Shown piece after piece: positions 9,010-19,717 of a DNA stretch of 64,000 bases (the first letter of the stretch is position 1; each line of letters starts with the position of its first letter). The DNA comes from Clostridium neonatale. Lineage in GTDB: Bacteria; Bacillota; Clostridia; Clostridiales; Clostridiaceae. The position numbers and the translations under genes were made by a program. The stretch covers positions 22,752-86,751 of the forward strand of contig NZ_LN890326.1 of assembly GCF_001458595.1 (NCBI RefSeq), written 5' to 3'. Under the pieces are notes generated by a model. The model was not told the origin of the DNA, ran no database searches, and saw nothing but the letters and a program-made list of their open reading frames with translations.

Positions 9010-9054
9010 AGCAAAGGCTATTTTTATCTGTTATTAAACGCAATAGCCTCTGCT
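9010..9054 (-). promoter_or_regulatory. Leader hairpin upstream of the CD3324-family gene
   Basis: An imperfect inverted repeat (arms about 9010-9023 and 9042-9054) lies between a TATAAT box at 9124-9129 and the GTG start at 8964. No U-run follows it, so it looks like a leader structure, not a terminator. Confidence 0.45.
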
Positions 9055-9079
9055 ATGCATTTATAGATGGTGTTGTCAT
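9053..9079 (-). CDS. Possible leader micro-ORF (8 codons)
   Basis: ATG 9077-9079 stands six bases after an excellent GGGGGAG ribosome binding site and opens a frame encoding MTTPSINA before TAG. The stop codon sits at the foot of the hairpin at 9010-9054. In another frame the same stretch reads IAEAIAFNNR before a stop, so it could instead be a frameshifted small gene. Translation is not demonstrated. Confidence 0.3.
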   Translation of the reverse strand: MTTPSINA

Positions 9080-9196
9080 GAAAAACTCCCCCTTTTTATA
9101 ATTTTCATTTTTCATGTTAATTATTATAACACTACTTAAAAACTATTTTATCATAAAGCATCATTTTTCTTACTATTATTTCCAAAATAATTTTGA

Positions 9197-9237
9197 ATAA
9201 AAAGGCAGCAAATAATCTTATAAACTATCTGCTGCCA
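9197..9237 (-). terminator. Rho-independent terminator of gatCAB
   Basis: Stem GGCAGCA/TGCTGCC (9204-9210 with 9230-9236), then a T-rich tract on the minus strand, 16 bp beyond the gatB stop. Confidence 0.85.
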
Positions 9238-9252
9238 TTTCTAAAAAGTGTC

Positions 9253-10683
9253 TTATCTCTTTTTAACTTCTTGTTCTACTAACTTATTAACAATTCCTGG
9301 GTTTGCTTGACCTTTAGCCATTTTCATAACTTGACCTACAGCAAATCCAAGTATTCTATCTTTTCCAGCCTTAAATTGTTCAATAACTTGTGGATTTTCA
9401 TCTAAAACTTTATTAACCATTTCAAGGATAGCACCTTCATCATTGTTTACTTTTAATCCTTTTTCGTCGATTATAGTTTTAGGTGATTTTCCACTTTCAA
9501 ACATATCTTCTAATACTTGCTTACCTATTGCTGAAGATATTGTACCATCTTTAATAACTTCTATTAATTCTGCTACATCATTTGGAGTGAATTTAAGTTC
9601 TTCAATCCAAATACTTTCTGCCTTCATAAGCCTTGATATATCACCCATTATCCAGTTAGATGCTGCCTTTGGATCTCTTGATAATTTAGCTGCTTCATCA
9701 AAGAAATCTGCCATAGATGTTGTTAACGTTAATACATGAGCATCATACTTAGGTAATCCATATTCTTTAATAAATCTAGCTTGTTTTTCATGTGGTAATT
9801 CAGGTATAGTCTTTCCTATTTCTTCAATCCATTCATCAGAAATATTAAGAGTAACTAAATCTCCCTCTGGGAAGTATCTATAGTCATTAGCTTCTTCCTT
9901 ACTTCTCATAACTACAGTTAAATTATTTGCTTCATCCCATCTTCTTGTTTCAACAAACATTTCTTCGTTATTCTTAACTGCTTCAACTTGTCTGTCAAAT
10001 TCATAATTCAATACTTTTTCAACAGATTTAAATGAGTTTATATTCTTGATTTCTGTTCTTACGCCTAACTTCTCATCGCCTTTTTCTCTTACTGAAATGT
10101 TAACATCACATCTTAAAGAACCTTCTTCCATCTTACAGTCAGATATTCCTGCTGCCGAAAGTATACTCTTTATCTTTGTTAGGTATAATGTAACTTCTTC
10201 TGTAGTTCTCAAATCTGGTTTTGTTACAATTTCAATAAGAGGTACTCCTGCTCTATTAAAGTCGATTAGCGCCCCTCTCTTAGTATGTAATAACTTACCA
10301 GCATCATCTTCTATATGAATTCTTTCGATTCCAATTCTCTTAATTTCTCCGCTTTCAAGTTCAATATCCACATATCCATTTCTGCAAAGTGGTAATTCAT
10401 CTTGAGTTATTTGATAGTTTCTAGGACAGTCTGGGTAGAAATAATTCTTTCTATCCATTCTTCCTACTTTAGTTATTTCGCAATTTAAAGCTATACCTGC
10501 TTTAATTCCTAATTCAACAACCTGTTTATTTAGTTGTGGAAGTGAACCTGGAAGACCTAGACATACTGGACAAACATGAGTGTTTGCCTTTCCACCGAAT
10601 TCAATAGCACAACCACAATACATTTTTGTTTTAGTTGAAAGTTCTACGTGTGTTTCTAATCCAATGACTGATTCAAATTCCAT
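9253..10683 (-). CDS. gatB: Asp-tRNA(Asn)/Glu-tRNA(Gln) amidotransferase subunit B
   Basis: Subunit B of the GatCAB complex, which binds Glu-tRNA(Gln) or Asp-tRNA(Asn), phosphorylates the acyl group and lets ammonia from GatA convert it to the amide. The N-terminal kinase-like half has GLETHVELST and the zinc-binding CGCAIEFGG...CPVCLGLPGSLP region; the C-terminal third is the helical YqeY-like tRNA-binding domain. I use ATG 10681-10683 as start, since GGAG lies nine bases upstream and the in-frame GTG overlaps that site. It is the last gene of gatC-gatA-gatB. Confidence 0.97.
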   Translation of the reverse strand: MEFESVIGLETHVELSTKTKMYCGCAIEFGGKANTHVCPVCLGLPGSLPQLNKQVVELGIKAGIALNCEITKVGRMDRKNYFYPDCPRNYQITQDELPLCRNGYVDIELESGEIKRIGIERIHIEDDAGKLLHTKRGALIDFNRAGVPLIEIVTKPDLRTTEEVTLYLTKIKSILSAAGISDCKMEEGSLRCDVNISVREKGDEKLGVRTEIKNINSFKSVEKVLNYEFDRQVEAVKNNEEMFVETRRWDEANNLTVVMRSKEEANDYRYFPEGDLVTLNISDEWIEEIGKTIPELPHEKQARFIKEYGLPKYDAHVLTLTTSMADFFDEAAKLSRDPKAASNWIMGDISRLMKAESIWIEELKFTPNDVAELIEVIKDGTISSAIGKQVLEDMFESGKSPKTIIDEKGLKVNNDEGAILEMVNKVLDENPQVIEQFKAGKDRILGFAVGQVMKMAKGQANPGIVNKLVEQEVKKR

Positions 10684-10701
10684 TACTCTCACTCCTTCTT
10701 C

Positions 10702-12159
10702 CTATAAATTTGGATGCATTTCATGCCAATTAGTTGATTGTTCATAGCTATAAGCTAAGTTAAATAATGTATCTTCTTTGAAGTAGTTACCCATGATTTG
10801 CATACCTACAGGAAGACCATTTGATAATCCGCATGGAAGTGAAATTGCTGGAATACCTGCTATGTTTACAGGTACAGTATAAATATCACCTAAATACATT
10901 TCTAATGCATTAGCTGTTTTTTCTCCAATTTTATAAGCTGGAGTTGGTGCAGTTGGTGATATAATTGCATCAAAATCTTTAAATATCTTATCAAAGTCAC
11001 CTTTAATAAGATTTCTAACCTTTAATGCCTTTTTATAATATGCATCATAATATCCTGCTGATAAAGCATATGTACCAAGCATAATTCTCTTCTTAACTTC
11101 TTTTCCAAATCCTTCACTTCTTGATTTGAAATATAACTCAACTGCATCCTCTGGATTTTCTGTTCTATGTCCGAATCTAACTCCATCAAATCTAGCTAAG
11201 TTTGAAGAAGCTTCAGCACAAGCTACTAAATAGTAAGCTGCAATAGCATAATCTGCAAGTGGAAGTGATACTTCCTTAACTTCTGCTCCATTAGCTTCAA
11301 ATACTTTTAGAGCATCATATACAGCCTTTTTAACATCTTCATCTAATCCTTCTTTAAAGAATTCAGATGGTACTGCTATTTTCTTTCCTTTAATATCTGT
11401 ATTTAAAGAATCTAAATAATTAGGTACATTTACATCTACACTTGTAAAATCTCTATTATCAACACCTGCAATTGCTTGAGTTAATAAAGCACAGTCTTTA
11501 ACGTCTCTTCCAAGTGTACCAACTTGGTCTAATGTAGACCCATATGCTACAACACCATTTCTTGAAACCCTTCCGTATGTAGGCTTAAGTCCAACAATAC
11601 CACAGAAAGAAGCTGGCTGTCTTACTGATCCACCTGTATCTGTTCCAAGCGCTATTGGAACCTCTTTTGAAGCTACAGCAGCTGCTGATCCACCTGATGA
11701 TCCACCTGGAACTCTTTCTAAATCAAAAGGGTTCTTAGTTATCTTAAATGCTGAATTTTCAGTTGATGAACCCATTGCAAATTCATCCATATTTAATTTT
11801 CCTAAAATAATTCCGCCTTCTGCTTTTACTTTTTCAGAAACAGTTGCATCATATGGTGAAATATATCCTTCTAATATTTTAGAAGCACAAGTATTTTGCA
11901 TACCCTTAACGCTTATATTATCTTTTATTCCTAGAGGAACTCCGCCTAATATTCCTAAATCTTCACCTTTAGATAACTTTTCATCTAAAGCTTTTGCTTC
12001 ATTTAATGCTTCTTCTTTAGCTACATATAAAAATGCATCCACTTTAGAATCAACATTTTCAATTTTATCTAAATGAGCTTTTGTAATTTCTTCTACTGAA
12101 GCTTCTTTTTTTGCTATTATTTCTTTTAATTCATGAGCCTTGTAATTTGAAAACTCCAT
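10702..12159 (-). CDS. gatA: Asp-tRNA(Asn)/Glu-tRNA(Gln) amidotransferase subunit A (amidase)
   Basis: Subunit A releases ammonia from glutamine for GatB. It is an amidase-signature enzyme: the catalytic Lys is in the [10 protein letters not shown] segment, the cis-Ser in [14 protein letters not shown] and the nucleophilic Ser in [16 protein letters not shown]. About 485 residues, the usual length. The start is ATG 12157-12159 behind GGAGG; the in-frame ATG further upstream overlaps that ribosome binding site. It lies between gatC (22-bp gap) and gatB (18-bp gap). Confidence 0.97.
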   Translation of the reverse strand: MEFSNYKAHELKEIIAKKEASVEEITKAHLDKIENVDSKVDAFLYVAKEEALNEAKALDEKLSKGEDLGILGGVPLGIKDNISVKGMQNTCASKILEGYISPYDATVSEKVKAEGGIILGKLNMDEFAMGSSTENSAFKITKNPFDLERVPGGSSGGSAAAVASKEVPIALGTDTGGSVRQPASFCGIVGLKPTYGRVSRNGVVAYGSTLDQVGTLGRDVKDCALLTQAIAGVDNRDFTSVDVNVPNYLDSLNTDIKGKKIAVPSEFFKEGLDEDVKKAVYDALKVFEANGAEVKEVSLPLADYAIAAYYLVACAEASSNLARFDGVRFGHRTENPEDAVELYFKSRSEGFGKEVKKRIMLGTYALSAGYYDAYYKKALKVRNLIKGDFDKIFKDFDAIISPTAPTPAYKIGEKTANALEMYLGDIYTVPVNIAGIPAISLPCGLSNGLPVGMQIMGNYFKEDTLFNLAYSYEQSTNWHEMHPNL

Positions 12160-12181
12160 TGAATCTGCCTCCATTTCTACA

Positions 12182-12472
12182 CTATTCTTTAATTATACTT
12201 GGAACAACAACATATTCTTCTAATGCATCTGGTGCATTTTTCACTACATCTTTAAGGTCTAGAGATGGTACAACAACATCTTCTCTAAATTTATTTTCGA
12301 TATAAATTGGGTTTACTATTATATCTTCGTTTTCTGTATCTAATTCACCTAGTTTTTCTACATAAGCTAATATTTGATTTAAATCTTCTGCTAAACCTTC
12401 TTTTTCATTTTCATCAAAGCTTAATCTTGCAAGTTCAGCAACATATTCAACATCTTTTTTGCTAACAGCCAT
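12182..12472 (-). CDS. gatC: Asp-tRNA(Asn)/Glu-tRNA(Gln) amidotransferase subunit C
   Basis: The 96-residue GatC subunit wraps around the GatA-GatB interface and stabilises the complex. The conserved [16 protein letters not shown] start and the [17 protein letters not shown] segment identify it. ATG follows an AGGAGG site. It is the first gene of gatCAB; the 195-bp gap upstream carries a degenerate inverted repeat. Confidence 0.95.
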   Translation of the reverse strand: MAVSKKDVEYVAELARLSFDENEKEGLAEDLNQILAYVEKLGELDTENEDIIVNPIYIENKFREDVVVPSLDLKDVVKNAPDALEEYVVVPSIIKE

Positions 12473-12489
12473 AATTAAAACCTCCTGTT

Positions 12490-12596
12490 TTTATAGTTAA
12501 CAGTTGACATATAACAAGTTGACAGTTGGAAGATATAATTGCTTTTCTCCATTAATTGTCACTCGAACATTGTCAATTGTAAATTGATTTCATTCT
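12490..12596. repeat. Degenerate inverted repeat of TTGACA/TGTCAA type
   Basis: The interval contains several partially matching words (GTTGACAT, GTTGACAG, TTGTCA, TTGTCAATTG) on opposing arms, forming an imperfect stem. Similar AT-rich elements occur at 31017-31084 and 41873-41985. Confidence 0.4.
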
Positions 12597-12667
12597 AAAT
12601 TAACATATTAAATTTTATCATAAATTTCGTTATTTTACTATTTAAGTATTGTGTACATTAATTTTTA

Positions 12668-12940
12668 TTATTTTATCCAATTAAGTGCAAAATAAAGTAA
12701 ACTTAATGATATTACAAAGCTAATTCCAGAATACAACATTCTTTTCTCTATAGATTTATCTAAGATAAATCTAAGACCAAGAGCTGCCATAGTAGCACTT
12801 ACTCCGAATTGAAGAGGGACATATGAATTAAACATCTGACCTACATAATGAAATTGGTATGTTGTTAAAAATGTACATATTACTATTATGCTAGTTATTA
12901 TAGTCAAAACATACACTAATGCCTCAACTAATCTTTTCAT
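12668..12940 (-). CDS. Small membrane protein of unknown function
   Basis: A 90-residue hydrophobic protein with three probable membrane spans (about residues 5-27, 40-58 and 70-88) and short charged loops. Its start (ATG 12938-12940) is eight bases after AAAGGG, which itself lies at the 3' end of ligA, so it is likely co-transcribed with pcrA and ligA. No family is recognised. Confidence 0.75.
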   Translation of the reverse strand: MKRLVEALVYVLTIITSIIVICTFLTTYQFHYVGQMFNSYVPLQFGVSATMAALGLRFILDKSIEKRMLYSGISFVISLSLLYFALNWIK

Positions 12941-12945
12941 ATACA

Positions 12946-14967
<2,022 letters not shown>

Positions 14968-17247
14968 TTATACTGATTTCAGTTTAGCTAATGATAGCAT
15001 TAAATTCTTTACTCCTTGCTTATCAAACGCTATTGTTAATTTCTTATCTCCACCATTCTCTTGAACCTGAACTATTGTTCCAACACCAAACTTCTCATGT
15101 ATTACTTTTCTTCCAAGTGTAGCTTCACTTGCATTTAAATATTTCCCTGAAGATTGATTCATATTATTTGGAGTTATATCAAATCCGTTTCTGCTTAAAG
15201 ATAACCCACTTTTAGCTACTTGATTATTACCTGTTAGATTATTTCTTAAACTATGTGGATTATTATAACTACTTGTATTAACAAAACTATCTCTACTCTT
15301 AATTTTTGCTTTATCATTTGCAACATACTCTTTAAGTTCTGGCTTTATTTCATTAATAAAATCTGATTGAGGATATGCAACAGTTCGACCAAATACTCTT
15401 CTTACTTCTGCTGACGTCATAAATAGTACTTCTTTTGCTCTTGTTATACCAACATAACAAAGTCTTCTCGACTCTTCCATCTCTGATTCTTTTTCAAACG
15501 ACGCATTTCCCGGGAAAATACCATTTTCCATTCCAACCATAAATACAACTGGAAACTCAAGTCCCTTTGCACTATGAACGGTCATAAGTACTACACTATC
15601 ATCTTCATCCTCAATTTTATCAGTATCCTGAACTAAAGATACCTTTTCTAAGTAAGCAGACAATGTTTTATCTTCACTGCTTTTTTCAAATTCAACAGCA
15701 TCTGATACTAGTTCTTCTAAGTTGTCAATTCTGCTTTTATCTTCAATTTCCTTTGATTCTTTTAATTGCTTTAAATAACCAGTTTCTTCTAATATTGTTT
15801 TAATAAGTTCAGATACCGGTATAACCTCACTTAACTCCATGAATCTTTCCATTAATCCAACAAATGGTTCAATAGTAGATACATTTCTAGCTGTTAAAGT
15901 TGGAATAGTTCTTACTTCAGCTAAAGCATCCCACATATTTAATTCAAAATTTTCTGCAAAGTCCTGAACTTTATTTACTGTAGCATCTCCTATGCCTCTC
16001 TTAGGAACATTTATAATTCTTTTTATACTTATATCATCTTGAGGATTAATAATTACCTTTAAGTATGCAAGCATATCTTTTATTTCTTTTCTATCATAGA
16101 ATCGTGTTCCACCAACTATCTTATATGGAATTCCTTTTCTTCTAAAGCTTTCTTCAAAGATTCTTGATTGAGCATTGGTTCTATAAAGAATTGCAAAATC
16201 ATTATAATTCTTGCTTTCAGCTTCCTTTATCTTTGAAATCTGCATTCCTACAAAATCGCCTTCATCACTATCTGCATAAGCTCTATAAACTTTAATTTTA
16301 CTTCCACCCTCTTGCTCAGTTCTTAAAACCTTGCTTTTTCTGTGAGAATTGTTAATTATAACTGTATTTGCAGCATCTAGTATATTACCTTTTGATCTAT
16401 AATTTTGTTCAAGTTTAATAACTTTTGCACTTGGATAATCTTTTTCGAAACTTAAGATATTCTCAATGTCTGCTCCTCTCCACTGGTATATACATTGGTC
16501 GTCATCGCCCACAACGCATATATTCTTATATTTAGCTGCAAGTAATTTGACCAATTCATATTGAGCACCATTAGTATCTTGATACTCATCTACCATTATA
16601 TATTTAAATTTATTTTGATAAAAATCCAGCACTTCAGGATTCTTTTTAAATAATTCTACAGTTTTAAAAATAAGATCATCAAAATCTAAAGCATTGTTTT
16701 CTTTAAGTCTCTTTTGATACATCTCATATGCATCAGCAATTTTCTTTTCCCTAAAATTGCTTTCATTTTCTAGCATAAAACTTCTGACATCTTGCATTCT
16801 ATCTTTAGCCTTACCTATTTTACCCATTATTTCTTGCTCTGTTATATCTTTTTCATTAATATTAAGTGTCTTCATACACTCTTTAACTAATGTTTTCTGA
16901 TCCGAGCTGTCATATATAGTAAAGCTGCTTTTATATCCTAATTTATCTATTTCTCTTCTTAATATTCTTACACAAGTTGAATGGAAAGTGGATATCCACA
17001 TGTTTTCTGCTCTTTCACCAATAAGAGCTTTAACTCTATCCTTCATTTCTTTTGCTGCTTTATTGGTAAAAGTAATTGCTAATATGTTATAAGGCGGTAT
17101 ATCTAAATCATCTACCATATGAGCAATTCTATGTGTTAACACCCTTGTTTTTCCTGATCCTGCACCTGCTAAAATTAACACCTGCCCATCTATAGTCGTA
17201 GCCCCTTCATATTGTTCTTTATTAAGTAATTTTTTTAAGTCCATCAT
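14968..17247 (-). CDS. pcrA: ATP-dependent DNA helicase PcrA (UvrD family)
   Basis: Superfamily 1 3'-5' helicase acting in nucleotide excision repair, replication restart and RecA removal. Motif I (LILAGAGSGKTRVLTHR) lies near residue 30, motif II is MVDEYQDTN, motif III GDDDQCIYQWRGAD, motif IV QNYRSKGNIL and motif VI LCYVGITRAK. The C terminus ends in a Tudor-like segment (GRKVIHEKFGVGTIVQV) that contacts RNA polymerase in homologues. The 759 residues fit the family. ATG 17247 follows AAAGGAGG at ideal spacing. First gene of pcrA-ligA. Confidence 0.97.
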   Translation of the reverse strand: MMDLKKLLNKEQYEGATTIDGQVLILAGAGSGKTRVLTHRIAHMVDDLDIPPYNILAITFTNKAAKEMKDRVKALIGERAENMWISTFHSTCVRILRREIDKLGYKSSFTIYDSSDQKTLVKECMKTLNINEKDITEQEIMGKIGKAKDRMQDVRSFMLENESNFREKKIADAYEMYQKRLKENNALDFDDLIFKTVELFKKNPEVLDFYQNKFKYIMVDEYQDTNGAQYELVKLLAAKYKNICVVGDDDQCIYQWRGADIENILSFEKDYPSAKVIKLEQNYRSKGNILDAANTVIINNSHRKSKVLRTEQEGGSKIKVYRAYADSDEGDFVGMQISKIKEAESKNYNDFAILYRTNAQSRIFEESFRRKGIPYKIVGGTRFYDRKEIKDMLAYLKVIINPQDDISIKRIINVPKRGIGDATVNKVQDFAENFELNMWDALAEVRTIPTLTARNVSTIEPFVGLMERFMELSEVIPVSELIKTILEETGYLKQLKESKEIEDKSRIDNLEELVSDAVEFEKSSEDKTLSAYLEKVSLVQDTDKIEDEDDSVVLMTVHSAKGLEFPVVFMVGMENGIFPGNASFEKESEMEESRRLCYVGITRAKEVLFMTSAEVRRVFGRTVAYPQSDFINEIKPELKEYVANDKAKIKSRDSFVNTSSYNNPHSLRNNLTGNNQVAKSGLSLSRNGFDITPNNMNQSSGKYLNASEATLGRKVIHEKFGVGTIVQVQENGGDKKLTIAFDKQGVKNLMLSLAKLKSV

Positions 17248-17459
17248 TACTTATTCCTCCTTTCCCAATCCTTAAAATATTATACCATAAGTACAATAAA
17301 TTGAAGACTATATAAGAAAATTTATGTTGTTTGTAATACTTTCTCCTAATTGCAAAATTAAATATATATTATCTAAATAAAAAAATTATTAATATACTCT
17401 ATAATTAATCTTTCCCCAATAAACAAATTTTAATATTTATAATAAAAGATGCAAAAAAT

Positions 17460-17507
17460 CTGAATTATAAATTTCATTAATATTAATAAATGAAATTTAT
17501 AATTCAG
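17460..17507. terminator. Perfect 19-bp hairpin
   Basis: Arms 17460-17478 and 17489-17507 are perfectly complementary with a 10-base loop, flanked by T-rich tracts on both strands (ATTTTTTGC on the minus strand). Position and symmetry suggest a bidirectional terminator, although it lies upstream, not downstream, of pcrA. Confidence 0.6.
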
Positions 17508-17622
17508 ATTTGCTATTTTTTTGTTAATCTAACTTTTATATAATATTTTATCTTAAATTTTTAGGCACAATTTTTTGTTATCGTATTCATATTTACAAGT
17601 AAACATTTTCAGTTTACAAAAT

Positions 17623-17654
17623 AAAAAAAACGCAACCCTTGGGGCTAGGTTGCG
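17623..17654 (-). terminator. Rho-independent terminator
   Basis: Stem CGCAACC/GGTTGCG (17631-17637 with 17648-17654) followed on the minus strand by eight consecutive U. It ends transcription from the pseudouridine synthase gene and/or from the candidate small RNA promoter. Confidence 0.88.
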
Positions 17655-17719
17655 CTTCAGCAATAAGCAATAAGCAATAAATAAAAAGGGGGCTATATAT
17701 TCCTTTTATTTATCCTTGC
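17623..17719 (-). ncRNA. Candidate small RNA (about 100 nt)
   Basis: A promoter-like pair on the minus strand (TTGCAT 17749-17754, 17 bp, TATAAT 17726-17731) is followed by about 100 nt without a credible ORF. The stretch contains three TATTGCT repeats and ends in a strong terminator. It could equally be the 3' untranslated region of the pseudouridine synthase gene upstream. Confidence 0.4.
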
Positions 17720-17825
17720 ATGATTATTATAGAGTATCTCTTAAATAAATGCAAGTAATTTATTTAAATTTATTAATTTTTTTATTATAAATGAATGATT
17801 TTATTGCAAAATGATTTAATATTCG

Positions 17826-18542
17826 TTAATAGCTTCTTAAAAGTGCTAATTCGTCATCTGTCAATTCTCTATATTCGCCTTCTTCTAATTCTGGATCTAA
17901 AATCAATCCTCCAAATTCCTCTCTTTTAAGATAAATCACTTTTTTCCCTACTGCTTCAAACATTCTTTTTACTTGATGATATTTTCCTTCTTGAATTGTA
18001 ACTCTAACTTCTGATCCTTTTTCTGTAGCAGATATTATTTCAAGCTTTGCTTCTAAACATTTATATCCATCATCTAATGTTATTCCTTTTTTAAACGCTT
18101 CAATATCGCTCTCATCAACTTTTTTATCTATCTCAGCATAGTATATCTTATCTACATGATACTTAGGGGATATTAATCTATGATTAAGTTCTCCATCATT
18201 TGTAAGTAATAACAATCCTACTGTATCCTTATCTAACCTACCAACTGGAAATGGATCAAATACTTGATGATCTAGTTCAAGTAAATCAACAACTGTTTCA
18301 TCTCTATTATCATGAGTTGCTGAAATAACACCATCTGGTTTATTCATCATTAAATATATGTATTTACGATATAATATTTCTTCGCCATTTACTTTTATAA
18401 TAGAACTTTCAGGATCAACTAACATACCATTATCTTTAACTACAACTCCATCGACTTCTATTAATCCTTTTTTAGCAAAAGACTTCACATCTTTTCTACT
18501 TCCATATCCTAAATTAGAAATAATCTTATCTAATCTTTCCAT
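17826..18542 (-). CDS. rRNA pseudouridine synthase, RsuA/RluB family
   Basis: Isomerises a specific uridine in rRNA. The N-terminal 60 residues form an S4 RNA-binding domain (MERLDKIISNLGYGSRKDVKSFAKKGLIEVDG), followed by the catalytic domain with the PVGRLDKDTVGLLLLTNDG motif containing the catalytic Asp, and a C-terminal QEGKYHQVKRMFEAVG block. At about 238 residues it matches the RsuA (16S U516) type better than the longer RluB type. The start is ATG 18540-18542 six bases after TTGGAGTG. A strong terminator is found further downstream at 17623. Confidence 0.88.
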   Translation of the reverse strand: MERLDKIISNLGYGSRKDVKSFAKKGLIEVDGVVVKDNGMLVDPESSIIKVNGEEILYRKYIYLMMNKPDGVISATHDNRDETVVDLLELDHQVFDPFPVGRLDKDTVGLLLLTNDGELNHRLISPKYHVDKIYYAEIDKKVDESDIEAFKKGITLDDGYKCLEAKLEIISATEKGSEVRVTIQEGKYHQVKRMFEAVGKKVIYLKREEFGGLILDPELEEGEYRELTDDELALLRSY

Positions 18543-18681
18543 AATATACACTCCAATCCACTATTTATTTACCAGCTCTAATTTATTTACTTCAAAATGA
18601 TTTTACTTTCTAGATATAACTCTATTTATTTTATCATAGTGTTACACATTGTAACATATAAAATTCATTTATTCTCAAATG

Positions 18682-18725
18682 CAAAAAGACTAAATCAAAA
18701 TAATAATTTAATTTTGATTTAGTCT
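18682..18725 (-). terminator. Rho-independent terminator of the transglycosylase gene
   Basis: 15-bp perfect stem (18687-18701 with 18711-18725) followed by TTTTTGC on the minus strand, 54 bp beyond the stop codon. Confidence 0.85.
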
Positions 18726-18778
18726 ATAAATATATATCGAATTGTAATTTAAAAGGCTTAATTGTTTATTTTCTAAAA

Positions 18779-19666
18779 TTAAACCCCACTCTTATAATAC
18801 TTAAGAACACTTGGTACATAATTTTGAGTTTCTGCTGGCATTTTGTATAAATCATTTTCAGAAGCAACTCCTCTTTTTTGCATAGTGCCAGAGCCTGCAT
18901 TATACGCCATTAAAGCCATATCTATATTTCCATTATACTTATCAAGATTTTGCTTTAATAATTGAGTTCCTCCATTAACGTTTTGATTAACATCATATGG
19001 ATCTGAAATTCCTAAGCTACTAAAGTTAAAAGGCATTATTTGCATAAGTCCCATAGCTCCTGCGCTTGAAACTGCTGTAGAATCAAAATTTGATTCCTGC
19101 TTAATTACAGCTAAAATCAGGTCCTTATTTACTCCATACTTCTTTGAAGCATCATCTACTGCTGCATAAATCTTTTCCATGTCAGCTGGAGTTGCATTAT
19201 TAGATATATAATTACTATAATCTGCTCCTCTTTCATTAACCATCATAGCTAATTTTTCTAAATCCTGTCCTGTTGGACAATCTTGTTGAACAGCACTATT
19301 TTTTGTATCGTTAGAGCTTTTTGCTGATTCTTGAACTGACTTCATCATCAATGCATTAGCTAACGTCATTTGATTTGACATATCCTTTGATTCAGAGCTG
19401 CTGCTATCATCACTGCTTGTTAACTGACCATTACTCATTAAAGACATTGCCATTAATTGTTCTGCTGATATATCATTAGTTGAAGATGTAGATGTATTCG
19501 AGTTCTTTGATGAGTTAAGCATATTGTCCATAACTGTTTGAAAAGCTATATCCGATTCATTAATACCTGAAGATGACGAATCACTTCCAGTTAATTGACC
19601 GTTTCCACTTGTTGTTAAAGCTAATAATTGTTCTGTTGAAAGTGAATTCAAACTATCTATTGCCAT
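18779..19666 (-). CDS. Lytic transglycosylase (SLT domain) with N-terminal repeats
   Basis: Cleaves peptidoglycan glycan strands by the transglycosylase mechanism. The Slt70-type domain occupies about residues 160-295: the catalytic Glu191 is in VIKQESNFD, followed by SSAGAMGLMQIMP and MALMAYNAGSG. The N-terminal 110 residues are Ser/Asn/Met-rich and contain two copies of a unit of the form [TA]EQL.A....NGQLT.SDSSSS (about residues 10-33 and 68-95). No signal peptide or membrane segment is visible, which is unusual for a cell-wall enzyme. It is followed by a terminator and preceded by the repeat protein at 19718. Confidence 0.85.
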   Translation of the reverse strand: MAIDSLNSLSTEQLLALTTSGNGQLTGSDSSSSGINESDIAFQTVMDNMLNSSKNSNTSTSSTNDISAEQLMAMSLMSNGQLTSSDDSSSSESKDMSNQMTLANALMMKSVQESAKSSNDTKNSAVQQDCPTGQDLEKLAMMVNERGADYSNYISNNATPADMEKIYAAVDDASKKYGVNKDLILAVIKQESNFDSTAVSSAGAMGLMQIMPFNFSSLGISDPYDVNQNVNGGTQLLKQNLDKYNGNIDMALMAYNAGSGTMQKRGVASENDLYKMPAETQNYVPSVLKYYKSGV

Positions 19667-19717
19667 AAGTTTGTTTCCTCCCTAAGTTTTTCTCTAATTT
19701 ATATTTTCGGAATACAA

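Noticed and set aside
12473..12667. T-box leader upstream of gatCAB
   Set aside because: No T-box core motif or terminator with specifier structure is visible; only an imperfect inverted repeat.
17655..17690. CRISPR-like repeats
   Set aside because: Only short TATTGCT repeats with no spacers; no cas genes in the window.
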